Part shown: positions 1 through 11,645 of the stretch, in pieces
How the letters are laid out: every line of letters starts with the position of its first letter
Numbering within the stretch: position 1 is the first letter of the stretch
From: Rotaria sp. Silwood1
Taxonomy: Eukaryota > Rotifera > Eurotatoria > Philodinida > Philodinidae
Direction: 5' to 3'
Length of the DNA stretch: 64,000 nt
Assembly: GCA_905250075.1 (NCBI GenBank)
Contig: CAJNOP010000101.1
Coordinates: 334,570 to 398,569, forward strand
Notes under the pieces: generated by a model
Databases searched by the model: none
What the model saw: only the letters and a program-made list of their open reading frames with translations
What the model was told of the DNA's origin: nothing
Translations under genes and position numbers: made by a program

Positions 1-1715
1 CTATTTAAAGCTAACAAGGAAATTTTTGACATGCTTGTCACATTATGTTTGATTTCGTGAAATTCGAGTTATCAATATTGTGATTGTAACGCTCTATCCA
101 GACTTGTGCTCTTTTGTTGAGAGATCAGTTTTTCTTCATCATCAAGTTCATTTTCGATACTTATACATCAAAAAAGCCATTTATACACTTAGATCAGGTT
201 TTCATCTACAGTTAACTAGACGAGTGTGAGTGTGAATGAAGGAGAAAAGAACTTGCACATCACACCCACACCCTCAAAGTCTCAAAAATTCTGGAAATAA
301 TAGACATCGTTTTCTGAAAAATCCAGGGTTTCTCTAACATCGAGAATTAATTAGAAAATTCCTTTCTCTCATTTCAAGAACCATCTATACATCTATCGAT
401 GAAAAAAAAATTCAACTCTCTAGATTGAAATATATTGAAAAAAAAACGCAAAAACACACTTGTTTTTTAGTTTTCCTATTATTAATTACAACTGAAGCAA
501 AGCCTGAATGTATTAGATGTCAATCGAAGTTCTTATCGAGGTACATTAAGTTATCACCCTGTGAAACATCCGACAATAGATGACGTTAACTATAGTTGTC
601 TCTATATCCATTATACCAGCGAATAAAATTATAAAGAGAGAGTATAAGTCCAAATTTAGGTTTCCGTGCGTCCCACATTTCTCCATCATTTTAAACCCTA
701 GACAGCTCGGTTTGGTGTCAAAATCAAGACAAACATTAACGCTACAACTTAACAGGGCCCAATTGTTCGATTTTCTCCTAGTTTGCCTTCTTAGAACACT
801 TCTTGGATGAAATACGAAAATCCTAAGGAAGGGTATGTCCAGAACGGTTAGTTTTTTAATAAACATTGGAAAAATCTACATAATATCCTTAAATCTTATC
901 ACAAAATCAATAAACTATAATGCATTTGAAAGCCGAGACGTTGCTCTATCTAACTAGCTATAAATCACAAAATCGATACATTTGATCGAAGTTGGCTTTT
1001 TTTAGTTACAGGTAAAGTAGTGAAATTTATAATGATGTGTATTCTTATATTCGAAAGAACATCTCAAACTAATAAAATATTAATTTGAAATTTTGAAAAT
1101 ATTTTTCAATTTGGAAAATCTAAAACATTTTAAAGGTCGATTTTTTTCTGAAAATTGCACGTTCTTTTTCTTCAAATTTTGATACAGGTTTTAAGAAATT
1201 CGCGTGATTTAGAAAATACATATTCTTGAAAACAATTGACTCTCAAGGTTTTTTTTAGATTTTATGAATTGCAAAACATGGCTTTAAAAATCTCAAATTA
1301 TTATTTTGTTTTACTCTATTTGATATATTTTCTCGAATAATATTTAATTTATTGAAAAATAAAATAATGCTCAATTTTTTTGAATTTTCATAATCATACT
1401 TGGAATACTATCTATAATGTTCATTTTGTGATTATTTGTAAACATTTCACATGTTATTATGACAACATCCATTACTTCATATATATAGCCTTTTTTATAT
1501 GAATGACATTTCAATTTCAACTTTTTCTTTAAAATAAACTAAAATAATATTTTATTTCTTTTTATAAAATGAATAATTAAAAAAGTTACATATATATTAT
1601 TTGAATAAATATGAGAAATATTAATAAAGTATATGGAAAAAAATTCATTATTTGTTTTTTCTTGTTTGTTTAATTAGAACTAAATATATATAATTTGTTA
1701 GCAGTCTTTGTTGGA
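1..1715. other. AT-rich intergenic stretch
   Basis: No convincing coding region was seen here. The only structured element is a telomere-like hairpin at 222-274, listed separately. The rest is AT-rich with short homopolymer runs. Confidence 0.6.
222..274. repeat. Telomere-like hairpin (1)
   Basis: A short GT-rich arm (GAGTGTGAGTGTG) is followed by a loop containing GGAGAAAAG and then a CA-rich arm (CACACCCACACCC). The arms are degenerate copies of the TGTGGG unit facing each other. Same layout as the other hairpins in the left 38 kb. Confidence 0.6.
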
Positions 1716-2081
1716 CTATTGTGAACGTACTAATCGGATTTGTTTACCATTATTTGTTTTAATGACTAAATGTCGTCCATCTTCAACTTCCAAGTTTTGA
1801 ATATGCGACATTATGTCACCAATTACATTTTCTTTTGCCATTTCTTCTGGTGGTCCAAGCATTAGTGTTGCCCCAACACCTCCAGCAACTGTCCATTTGT
1901 TAGTTGTAGGATTATGCTCTAATGGACAAAATATACTATTAACTACGTGTGCATTGAGACGATACAAATTTGGTTTTTCATCGTCATGAATTATATTGAA
2001 TTGACAACCAATACATTCAGGATGTTGTGGATAATCAACAATTTTCCAATGACCAACAACATCACTGCCTTGTGATGACAT
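1716..2081 (-). CDS. Small META/HslJ-like domain protein
   Basis: Intronless 121-residue protein starting at an ATG at 2081 and ending in TAG at 1716. It has no signal peptide or membrane segment. The order of elements resembles small META/HslJ-like proteins: an N-terminal GHWKI strand, a central GGVGATLMLGPPEEM segment, a helix (NVIGDIMSHIQNLEVEDG) and a final strand (HLVIKTNNGKQIRLVR). In META proteins the corresponding 'M..PPE' turn and closing strand are typical. This is pattern recognition from memory, so the family is likely but not proven. Function is unknown; META proteins are poorly characterised. It stands alone, with more than 1.7 kb of non-coding sequence to the left and about 2 kb to the right. 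Confidence 0.6.
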   Translation of the reverse strand: MSSQGSDVVGHWKIVDYPQHPECIGCQFNIIHDDEKPNLYRLNAHVVNSIFCPLEHNPTTNKWTVAGGVGATLMLGPPEEMAKENVIGDIMSHIQNLEVEDGRHLVIKTNNGKQIRLVRSQ

Positions 2082-2695
2082 GATGATAGAATTTGTTTAA
2101 ATAAATCTAGAGTAACAAGAGAATCAGAAATATAAAAAGAAAAAGAAAACTTATTTCTGACAATCATAAAACGTCGATTTTTATACTTCGTAGCGTTTTT
2201 TTGTCATTCTTTGTAAAGAAAAAATAATGCACAGATGTGTGAAACCAGCTGTAGACAAACGAGAAAATGAGAAAAAAAAAGAAAAAAATAGTTTCTACAA
2301 TGTCGGTTCGAGATTAGTTTTTCTTTCATTAGTCTTTATCCTCACGCAATGCAGTCTAGTGTATTAATCTTATCTATCGATGTATCGGCCATGCTTAAAT
2401 AAGTATTCAATCTGGCGACAGAAGGACAGAGTAACAAGAATAATAATAGACAAAAAAAAATAACATTGATGTGCATAATAACATCAATGTTGCATAAATA
2501 AAAGAATAAAAAATAAAAATACAGACATTGTTGTATTAAAAGACTGTCTCTTTTGACAGTATATTTTTAAAATGTGTACGAAAACAAAAAAACTTAGATT
2601 ATCTACAGATGCGCTAAAAATAGTAATATAATTTGAATAAACACTTATATATAATATAAAGAAGGTTGAAGATGAAGTCTACCCACGGAAAAATT

Positions 2696-2795
2696 NNNNN
2701 NNNNNNNNNNNNNNNNNNNNNNNNNNNNNNNNNNNNNNNNNNNNNNNNNNNNNNNNNNNNNNNNNNNNNNNNNNNNNNNNNNNNNNNNNNNNNNN
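2696..2795. other. Assembly gap of 100 N
   Basis: One hundred unresolved bases, a conventional placeholder length, so true size is unknown. Translations running through it are not meaningful. Confidence 0.99.
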
Positions 2796-3088
2796 TACAA
2801 ATTCAAATACTTTTTCTTAGGAACGGAAAACAAGAATATTGGTGTTAGCATTAATTTAATGCTAATACTAATGCTAATGCACCACCCCTAATCTCAGCCC
2901 AGGAATATCCAAATTGCATGAAACTTTCAGAATATGTTGGGAATGCTGAGCGATGGCTATGGCAAAATTTTCAACCCTATATCATGATGTTTAACAGAGA
3001 TATTCACCAAGGAAGGATCAAAAGTAGCTCTATCGTATCTCCAAGATTTCTCTGTAGGCCTTCATTTTATACATTTAAATTTGTTTTT

Positions 3089-3305
3089 GTATGAAAGCTT
3101 GTGTCTATGGCTAGTCCTCTCGTGGCCCTTTTTTAAAATTCGTACTCTGTAAGTGAAGAAAAAGGATGACAAGTTTAATGACTCAAAAACCGCCTAATAA
3201 GGGGCGCTCTTTCTATGAAAGTGTTTTCTTATATGATAACAATAAAGCTTATGATAAGAAAAGGGCTACAAGGAAGGCTATCCCTAGACACAAGCTTTCA
3301 AATAA
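3089..3305. repeat. Foldback (inverted-repeat) element
   Basis: The arm at about 3089-3141 (GAAAGCTTGTGTCTATGG..., ending in a GGCCC block) pairs with its reverse complement at about 3253-3305. The spacer is about 110 bases. Weaker symmetry may extend outward to about 3025 and 3360. No clear target duplication was found. It looks like a degraded MITE-like foldback element. The surrounding 2.8-4.1 kb holds no gene I can support; a G-run lies near 3572-3583. Confidence 0.5.
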
Positions 3306-4130
3306 AAAAATATATTTGACTTTATCTCTTACTATGATAGAGTTCTGCTGGCGCTACGTCGTTGAACCCACGTTCTGAGAAACGGAAAAAATGATTTTCG
3401 GTTTTTTGTAAAAACGCCTTATTTTTGAAGAGGAAGTGACAAATATCTTCCAAAATTTTTAGAAAAAAGAGGTGCTGAAGAAAATTTTTTGTCATTTATG
3501 AAAGAGCGGATGGCGGGCTATTTCTCCCTGAATCTATTTCAATTTCGATCATTTTGACGAAAAGTGACTTTTTGGGGGGGGGGGAGGAAGTCTTAAACTA
3601 TTGACATCTTTCTTTGTTCCAATGTCCCGTTACATCGGCGCTCGCATGTCTATCGGCATAAACATAGGAAAGGGTGTGACCGAAGCGACTCAACCCGGCC
3701 CACATAGAAAAGAAATCTTGTCGAGTGGGGTATGGTCATGTTATTTTCTCTCAGTGGAAAATTGTTTGGCCATGTTTAGTCTCACCATAAAAAGTTAGTC
3801 CCTCAGAGAATTCTTATCTATGGACTTGCCCATCAAAGAAACGGTTCTTCACGTATTGTTTGGTAGATCCGTCTTTTCTGCAATCGATGCGTTTATCGAA
3901 GCGTCCACGTTTTGCTATCTTTGTTGTCATCATACAAAGAAAAATTCTTATAAATTGCGTATCTTAAGAAAACTCCACACAATTCGATAGAGTTTGATTT
4001 AAGTCCATACCTTTTTTCACACTTTCACGTACCACTTCAGAGCTGACGCCACTAAGTGAAAAGATCTACATTTTTCCTATTACTGTCATTTAATAAATAA
4101 CCAAAAATTGATAATGCTTCGTTGGGTACC

Positions 4131-5993
4131 ATGACATCAGAAGCAGAGATATTTAACATTTGCCTTTATTCTCGTTCAAACAGTAAGATGGAATACTTAC
4201 CATTCAACGAAATTGACGATATTGATTTACCAACGACATTCAATTCCAGTGATTGGGGTGAGTAAGCCAGCATTCTATCAATTACACAAATATTTTATTA
4301 CGTTGCTAGTGAATACCATTGACACTAATCCAATATCGAACATCGGTACAGGGAAGCTCACCTTAGAAAAAAACGCACCGTTTATTATTTTTTGTAGACG
4401 ACGATGATCTCCACTCGGCCATTGATAACTCGTCGTTATCAAATGATTTCGGTGATCTGGAAGGTAGCAATAGAGATAGTACTTTTTCGACAGGAATACA
4501 ATAGATTTGACCGAGAATTTGTTTTTGTTTTGACCATTGATTTCTTTGGCGAAGAATGGTACTTTTTTTGCAGATATCGATCTCGATGAATTGTCTGCTT
4601 TTACACTACCCATTGATGCGAACGTGTCAAAATCACAAGAGGCACCGATACATTCAAACGATGAGACGGTTTCAACACCAGTCGATACATACGACAAGCA
4701 TGATCAGCATGTTTGTCCTACTAATGAAAAACAAGAAGTCATAATCAAATCAACGGTAAACCAATTTAAAATATATTTTTCACGACCAGTAAAGTTTGTT
4801 GTCGATGACAGGATGTCGTAGAACCTCCAAATTTCTTTGGCAGTCCTCAAGAAGAAATCATTCACGTTAATATAGAAAATCCAATCACCGTACGTGTACA
4901 GCCTTGTTCCGACCAGCATGTGCGGTACGAAAAGGATAATCAAAAATCACTACGCTACACCAAAGCGGCTGATGGTAAGCACATTCGAATCGATGTGAGT
5001 ATTTGTCAAATCGATCAAATTCTTTCATCATTGTTGTCTCTTCATTAAAACATTAAGCTTTCTAAACTATCTGATCTTTGGAATTTTTGTCACGAAAACG
5101 GATACGTTCCTTGGATACGAATTACACGCACAACTGTTGGGGACTCTGGCATTATCTTCTGTCACCTATATCCAATATGGATAAAGAGCAGAAAAGCTAA
5201 AGTCCATGATGGTTCAATATATATTAAAATAGCTGAAGACGATATGTTCAAAGGATATCTTGAGTAGGTTATTGTCAAATATAATGACGATGCTCAATTC
5301 TCTGTTTGTAGAATCGAAAATTTAGTCATGATTACAGTCAAGCAAGACAAGCTTGAAACGATTAATAGATTTGCTATTTATAATCCGTCGAAGGCCGTAT
5401 TCACGGGTAACCCAGAATACCCATTAGTTTTTCCTATAAGTCTTTCATTTCATCATGATAACAGAGACTCACTACACATGCACAACCAATGCGAAAGATA
5501 TGATCGAGTATTATCATCTTGATCAATCGATAATGCGTTTCCAGATAATGCTTATTAATGCAAATAACATACTCATTCCAACGAATTGTTGCTGTGAAAC
5601 AGTAACACTAACGGAATATAGAGGTAAATGGTATCTCGTGCAGTTAAGACACTAAACGGCCTGATGGTACGTATCATTATTTTCAACTTTGTAGGAAGCA
5701 AGCCTCAACAGTCCAGTTCCGAAACAGTTGAACATCTATCAATCGATGATCGTGCTGGTACATGTCAATCTGTTCAACAGACTCAACCACGGTCTCGAAA
5801 ATATAAAGCAAGTGAAAAACAAGCGCAACTATCACCAGTAAGATTTTTAGTGATTACATTTATTTCATATTGCTGGTCAGTCTCGTATAACGATCGTCTT
5901 TTGATTTTTCTTTTTCTCATTCAGACGGAGCCAAAGAAAGCCAAGATGTCACGGAAACCATCTCTCTCGTTGAAAAAATCAGGCCATATCTAA
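4131..5993 (+). CDS. Nine-exon gene, transcription-factor-like protein (family uncertain)
   Basis: Exons 4131-4257, 4398-4463, 4574-4755, 4812-4994, 5058-5263, 5312-5406, 5465-5623, 5695-5837 and 5925-5993 join in phase into a 409-residue protein. All introns are GT-AG and several are only 50-70 bases. The first 100 residues are strongly acidic (DDIDLP, GDDDDL, DIDLDEL), like an activation domain. Residues about 130-310 form a strand-rich block with PWIRITRTT, GIIFCHLYPIW and HYTCTTNAKD. The last 60 residues are basic and Lys/Ser rich (PRSRKYKASEK, KKAKMSRKP). Acidic end, beta-rich core and basic tail fit a nuclear DNA-binding factor. The core vaguely recalls the p53/Rel immunoglobulin-like class, but I cannot assign it. 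The start could instead be the second ATG at 4188. An AATAAA lies at 6084-6089. Confidence 0.7.
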
Positions 5994-6221
5994 TTATGAA
6001 ACATGCGAACTGTGTATCAATACACTCAATATATTCGTGAGCAGTTAATATTACAATCGAGAAATCTAGGAAACAACTCCTAAAATAAATGTACCATTAT
6101 TAACAGCTTGTACCTTGTTGTAATCTGTCTTGATTTAAAATAAAATTTAATATTCTTTGTGATCATATCAATATTCTTGTTCTCATGAATTAGGCTCTTT
6201 TAGTAATAGCTGGCATTGTGG

Positions 6222-6739
6222 TGAGGAAGACGGGGTAAAGCCGCCGAATTCTGTCCGGCCTTACTCCGTCTTTCTCATCTCAAGACAGATTCCGACGAAG
6301 AAACTCATCTCATGATTCGCTTCATGAACGTGTGTACGTGTCACCGACTTTCGCTTACCGGGGATATCTCTAATGAGATGTCTACAGGGTCCTGCTGTTA
6401 TTTGTAATTGTGGGAGGCGCCTCTGAGCTGCCGGTAGCCACCGTGATTTAGTGCCGGATTAATCACTCATTCGCAGAACGGTCAAGTCCGGAGTTCACGG
6501 AAAAAAGATCAATGTAAAAGTAAAAAAAGATATGTTCTCCTTTTCTATTGCTAAATGACTTTACCCCGTCTTCCTTGAGGAAAAATCAGGCCATATCTAA
6601 TTAATCCAAAGAATATTAGGTATGACACCACTGATGTATCGCTTTGACTCGTTGCGGTCATAGACTATGGCGAAAAATTCAACTGACGCTGACTATTATG
6701 GTTGTGTCGCATGCTCGACGCTTTTATCCCGTCTTCCTC
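6222..6739. repeat. MITE-like element with GAGGAAGACGGG termini
   Basis: The left end (GAGGAAGACGGGGTAAAG, from 6223) is mirrored by CTTTACCCCGTCTTCCT at 6559-6575 and again, with changes, by CTTTTATCCCGTCTTCCTCG at 6721-6740. The interior is more GC-rich than its surroundings and has no long open frame. Either the element is 6222-6576, with a second solo terminus at 6721-6740, or it spans to 6739 with an internal copy. No clear target duplication was identified. Probably a non-autonomous DNA transposon. Confidence 0.55.
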
Positions 6740-7005
6740 GATCAATACTATGGTAACAACAATCTCATTCGTCTTTAATGGCTGATGGATAATCTGAAGG
6801 ACATGAACTAGCAAACTTAAACATTTTTTGAGGTGTACATATTGCTGACTTTATCTTGTTTTCGCTTTTTTTTCATTAAATTTGCATCGACATAGAAAGA
6901 CAATGAATCAGTGATCTCTCGTAAATTAGAGTGATCCTTATGAAATTTGTTTTTTTAACTTGCAACTATTTGTCCATATGCTTTATATCATTATTTGCTA
7001 TTCTT

Positions 7006-7100
7006 GAGGGTGTGGGTGTGGGTGTGGATGTGGGTGTGAGTGTGGGGTGTGGGTGTGGGTGTGGGTGTGGGTGTGCGAGCAGAGAAAAACACCCACACCC
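7006..7100. repeat. Telomere-like hairpin (2)
   Basis: The long GT arm is nearly pure TGTGGG units (7011-7075). It is followed by a GCAGAGAAAAAC loop and a short CACCCACACCC arm. One of the cleanest telomere-like tracts in the window. Confidence 0.8.
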
Positions 7101-8410
7101 TGAAAATCGATTTTCCTCAATATTTAACTCAACAATAGTTCATTGTTTTTCCTAATGAATGTGTTAAATTCACAGTATTCTCTTACTAGTAGACGATAGG
7201 AATTCTCAGGAGCTTGATGATTTGAAGCGTACATTCTTGTGTCTATTCGATAACCTGATATGTTTTAATAATTATAATGAAACTACCGAAGTGGATGCAT
7301 AAATTGTATCTTCAACGATCATCAACAGATATTTTTTGTAAAAATATATACCAAAAGAAAAATATCTAAAATGCTCAGACATAGTTCCTTCTATTTAATT
7401 TGAAGGAAAGTCTTTATTTCAAGTATTCATTGATGTATCTTTTATCCTTTTGTTCATAGTAAAAAACATTTGAATACGAACATATGTGTATGTTCAATTG
7501 GACCAACAACTAAAGTTGAATACAATAAACGTTCACATTAATTTTGTATGTGACTGCAGAGGTGGTGGAGCCCTTAGACTTGCAGAGACTGAGACATTTG
7601 AAGAAACTTTATAGATCTCATTCTGAGTTTATATTTGGTAAGCGAAAATCCTTTGAACAACAGTTATCTCACGCATTGCTAAATGCTACGTTCAGCCAGA
7701 TTTAGATGGCGCATGTATATGACCGTATTATTTTGAAACATTTCAGCCCATAGTCGGGAAGTCCTTAGACTCGACAAGGCTAAACTCAGTCTATTTTTGT
7801 GAAAGACAGCCTTCGACAGTATGAAGAAAGATTGAATAAATAGTTGTTTGTTGTCACGAACAAAGCGAAGATTTAAATGCCTTCAGTGACAGTCACTATC
7901 ACAAATTCTGGGACAAATCTACGCTTATGTTGGATGACACCATAAAGAGTAAGCGTTAAAACAAAATTTAGTAATTCATTTTATCGTCTAGTGTCTTACA
8001 AAACAGTAGGTAGTTTGACAATATCGTAACGCTAGATAGGTTAGAAAATCTTACTTAAAGTCTTTTCGTACATAAGCCGCTACTGAATCGCATCTTGCTT
8101 GTTGCACAGCAGACAACAACCTTATCAAACAATTCTTAGCACTTTGAGGTTACAGGCAGAATACACTTTCTGAGCTCATCCATGGCAATTTAAACTCATT
8201 TTTCGTTAATTTTTGATTAGAAAGAATCCCAAAAACATTCTTGAAAGCAGAAATCTATCCCTTCGCTCCCTTCATAAATTTGCCACTATTCTAAGTAGCT
8301 CTTTCTTTCATCGCCATTTGCAAGTTTTTTGAGCCTACTTTAAATGGACTTTTCTCCACTGTCTCTGTGACTGTCTAATTTCAAACGCTATAGAATTTAT
8401 TGTAGCTTAA

Positions 8411-8459
8411 GAGTGTGGGTGTTTGTGAAAAGAAGACAAGCATCCACACTCATACCCCA
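8411..8459. repeat. Telomere-like hairpin (3)
   Basis: GAGTGTGGGTGTTTGTG arm, a GAAAAGAAGAC loop and a CATCCACACTCAT arm. It lies just beyond the 3' end of the fructosamine-kinase/NMNAT fusion gene. The 7.1-8.4 kb stretch before it has no supported gene. Confidence 0.6.
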
Positions 8460-8619
8460 TACCTACACAAATATTTGTACATCTTCCAGAACTTCATCAA
8501 ATCACAACTTGTATACATATGTAAAGATGAAAAACCATTCTCAACAATGTGTTCGATAAAGATACTTGAAGGATGCATACAATTTCGATAGAAAACAAAA
8601 ACTTTAACAAAAACTTGAT

Positions 8620-10368
8620 CTATCTGAACCAATGTCCTATGTTGTGTTCCAAAATGTAATCAATACAAGAAGTTGGAACAAGATCTCGAAGACACTGGCG
8701 CACATCTACATGATTCGAAGTAGCATTCACGAGAAGTTGTCGAATTTGGGTCGAACTTCGCATTTCACCTGTCCAAGGTGCGATCCAAATCAGTCGCTCT
8801 CTGTTGTCTGGTGTTGTATTTGCAAGAAAGTCTTTCCATAGAGTTTCACTATCATATCCAGGTCGATCGACAACTGCAAGTGGATATTGCATAGAAACTC
8901 TTCTTGTATTATTTTCAATAGCATCGGTACCACAAATATGAACGACTGAAATGTTGAATTCTTCGCCAAAGAGATTGTTCAGTTCCTGTAAAATAGCTTG
9001 TGAGAGTTTGTTCGGCGAGCAATAACTTCGATTGACCATCCAACGAGTGCCTTCTGTGGCAAGTAAGAGCAAAGCTTCTCTGTGTGCATCGGGTAGATTT
9101 TTTCCTCGTAATTTTTTCGTCACCCAACTCGCAGCCGATGGACAAAAGTAACCTCCAAGAATTTCGAAGTTGTACGGTGGCTTCTCGAGAACTTCTGCAA
9201 CAAAATCAATTACTGCAAGATGATTCAAATGAATTGGACAAAAGCTACCACCATAGACAAGAATCGCATTCTTTTTCTTGCTGTCAACATTCGTGGGACG
9301 ATTGATCTTGTCTAAAGGTATTTTACTTTCACAGGGAAATCTGACCAATGGTGATGCCCAGGCACCGCAATGTGTCAACAGCCTCCTGAGACATTCAACA
9401 GTCTGTGATCTCCAATGATCGTATCCAATGTCGACGATGCATCGAAGGAGTCTGACAAGATTATAGAGCTCGAAGCGGATCTCATATCCATCAATAGAAC
9501 CTCCAATAGCTTCATAATATGCTTGAATGAACTTATGCGGCATTGTATGTATATCAAATTCGTACGGACCAAAAAATGGACTTCCATCAAACATGACCAT
9601 GTTGCCTGTTTCGTCAAAGGACCAATTTCTGTCATTTAAGTCACCATGAAGAAGGCATGGTTGAATTTGAGCTTGAATTGTTTTGAGAAACCATGGCACG
9701 TGTGGAATAAGTCGATCACAAAGCAAAATTAACTCCATATTTTTGTTATAAGAATTGATAAAATCAGTGTCACATTTCATTCTCAATAAGACTGGTTTTA
9801 AACGTTGTTCGAGGTAAAAACTACACCAGTCACTGTTCCAAGCATTTTCTTGTTCGGTATGTATATAAAAATTGTTAATATGAAATCCAAATAGACCACT
9901 ATTGACAGATAATTTATGCTTCTCTGCTGATATCTGATGCATTTCGACTACTGCTTGGGCAAATCTACGATATTGTTCATCCGTTTTCTTCTGCTTAGTG
10001 CTTGTCATTGGTATGTATTCAGCAAGAAACCAGCCACCTTGATTGTAGTTGTCAATTTCAGAAAGATTTCCACTGACAATAGGTTGAGGAATACGAATGA
10101 GTGGTGTACATACCTCACGAAGTGCATGGGAACCAATGAGCTCAGCTTCGAACATTTGTTTCGCATGTATATTCAGATTGATTTTAACAAAAAATACATG
10201 TGGACTTCTATCATTATTCTCTTGAGACTTGATTTTGATCATAAATGAATGATTTATATAACCACCGGATATGGATTTGATTGTAAATTCATCTTTATCA
10301 TCGGATGAAATGATTGGTGTCGACGAAGAAAGAATTTGAGTTCGAAATGAAGACGATTTTTTCAGCAT
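8620..10368 (-). CDS. Fructosamine-kinase-like / NMN-adenylyltransferase-like fusion protein
   Basis: One intronless frame encodes two enzyme-like domains; numbering here is from ATG 10368, and an upstream in-frame GTG at 10377 is an unlikely eukaryotic start. Residues about 25-340 resemble the fructosamine/ketosamine kinase family. They have a glycine loop (ISGGYINHSF), the catalytic HGDLNDRNW (about 241-249) and the metal-binding-like FDGSPFFGPYEFDI, where the family usually has FDPA.(F/Y)YG..E.DL. Residues about 368-570 resemble nicotinamide/nicotinate-mononucleotide adenylyltransferases, with GGSFCPIHLNH (about 373-383), GTDAIE (about 480) and SSTQIRQLL (about 538). Fructosamine kinases phosphorylate glycated amines so the adduct falls off; NMNATs make NAD from NMN and ATP. 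No signal peptide is visible. The fusion and lack of introns suggest acquisition from a microbe or fungus, which bdelloids do often, but this is inference. Confidence 0.85.
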   Translation of the reverse strand: MLKKSSSFRTQILSSSTPIISSDDKDEFTIKSISGGYINHSFMIKIKSQENNDRSPHVFFVKINLNIHAKQMFEAELIGSHALREVCTPLIRIPQPIVSGNLSEIDNYNQGGWFLAEYIPMTSTKQKKTDEQYRRFAQAVVEMHQISAEKHKLSVNSGLFGFHINNFYIHTEQENAWNSDWCSFYLEQRLKPVLLRMKCDTDFINSYNKNMELILLCDRLIPHVPWFLKTIQAQIQPCLLHGDLNDRNWSFDETGNMVMFDGSPFFGPYEFDIHTMPHKFIQAYYEAIGGSIDGYEIRFELYNLVRLLRCIVDIGYDHWRSQTVECLRRLLTHCGAWASPLVRFPCESKIPLDKINRPTNVDSKKKNAILVYGGSFCPIHLNHLAVIDFVAEVLEKPPYNFEILGGYFCPSAASWVTKKLRGKNLPDAHREALLLLATEGTRWMVNRSYCSPNKLSQAILQELNNLFGEEFNISVVHICGTDAIENNTRRVSMQYPLAVVDRPGYDSETLWKDFLANTTPDNRERLIWIAPWTGEMRSSTQIRQLLVNATSNHVDVRQCLRDLVPTSCIDYILEHNIGHWFR

Positions 10369-10899
10369 CTCTTGCACATGTTGAACACTTCAAATAATTG
10401 ATATGTAATAAAGAAAAATGTATTTACTATGAATATATCAAACCTGATTTGTACATCGGTCTTTCTCAATCGATTTAAAGTAAAATTATTGCAGTGTGCC
10501 AAACCTACACAAGAACTTTTCAATGCATAGAAACAAGTACTTTGGAAATTTAGGACAAGTTTGTTACGGAAGAATGGTGAACTTTATTTTCAACACAAAC
10601 TCTTCACTTAATCTGAGAGCTATCCAACGAAGTAGATTCTGTTATATTGACAGTAAATCATGCGTAGAATTTTCAAACTCCTTAAAAAGTCGATTTTATT
10701 TTAGTTATTTAACAAACAGAATATCGTAGATTTAGAGCATTTGAACTGAATCAACCAAGTCAATCTCATCATTTGATTTCGACTTATATGGTTCGATGCA
10801 AACTACTATTTTATGTTTTGTGTAAGCTATCAAACGATACATTCGAATATGAGATTATGAAAGTCTTAGACCATGGATATCTACAGCTCGTTTTGACTT

Positions 10900-11088
10900 C
10901 TAACTCAATTGAGAAAATAGTCTTATAGATTTTTCACTCTTCATTTGGATAGTCAAGACTTCAGACATACACTGTGTTGGCTGATCGTATGTATTACCTT
11001 CGCGATCTTTGACGTCAACATCCAGCGGATTACATTCGTCACCAAAGTTCTTGTTTGCTTCTGATACCTTGCTCAAAACACGAGCCAT
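10900..11088 (-). other. Possible small ORF or first exon
   Basis: Open frame of 62 residues from ATG 11088 beginning MARVLSKVSEANKNFGDE. A GTAATA that could be a splice donor follows codon GAA near 11000, so it may be a 5' exon. No domain was recognised and no partner exon was found. The rest of 10.4-12.4 kb holds no other supported gene besides the hairpin at 11469-11645. Confidence 0.25.
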
Positions 11089-11468
11089 AGATGAAGTTAC
11101 TGATGAAATATTGAAAATTGAAAGTAAAAGTACACGATATTCGACAGATAATGTTTCACTCGCCTTTTGATAATGCGAAGTTATTCGTCGCTGGTATCTA
11201 TATTCTACGTTTTGAATATGACGTGATTGATGAAATCATTTAAATACAAAATTGTGCAATAACTAACATCATAACGTCATTCTGATGTTGTTTTCGCCAA
11301 TCTGGTATCTAACGACAAAAAAACAAAGAACGAAAATTACTTAAGTATGATTCTTGTAGTCCTTTTTTTCAGATTACATTCCTAGACACATGTAGTCCGA
11401 AAAAAGTATTCATACATCTAATTGTATTTTATTTTCTCCAGGAAAGATCCATACCTTGATTTTCATAT

Positions 11469-11645
11469 GGGTGTGGGTGTGGGTGTGTGAGTGTGGGTGT
11501 GGTTCTGAACAGGAATTAGATAAAACGAACGCCTACACACCCACACCCACCCCACACCCACCCCACAGCCACAGCCACACCACAGCCACAGCCACACCAC
11601 ACACCCACCCACACCCACACCCCACACCCCACACCCACACACCCT
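11469..11645. repeat. Telomere-like hairpin (4), with conserved core
   Basis: A GT arm (11469-11502) is followed by a 39-base core (11501-11539) and a long CA arm with TGTGGG-complement units to 11645. The core, beginning GGTTCTGAAC and containing TTAGATAAAACGAACGCC, recurs with three substitutions in the hairpin at 22009-22115. Open frames through it are repeat artefacts. Confidence 0.8.

Noticed and set aside
8620-10377. GTG at 10377 as start of the fusion gene
   Set aside because: Non-ATG starts are rare in animals, and an ATG follows three codons later.
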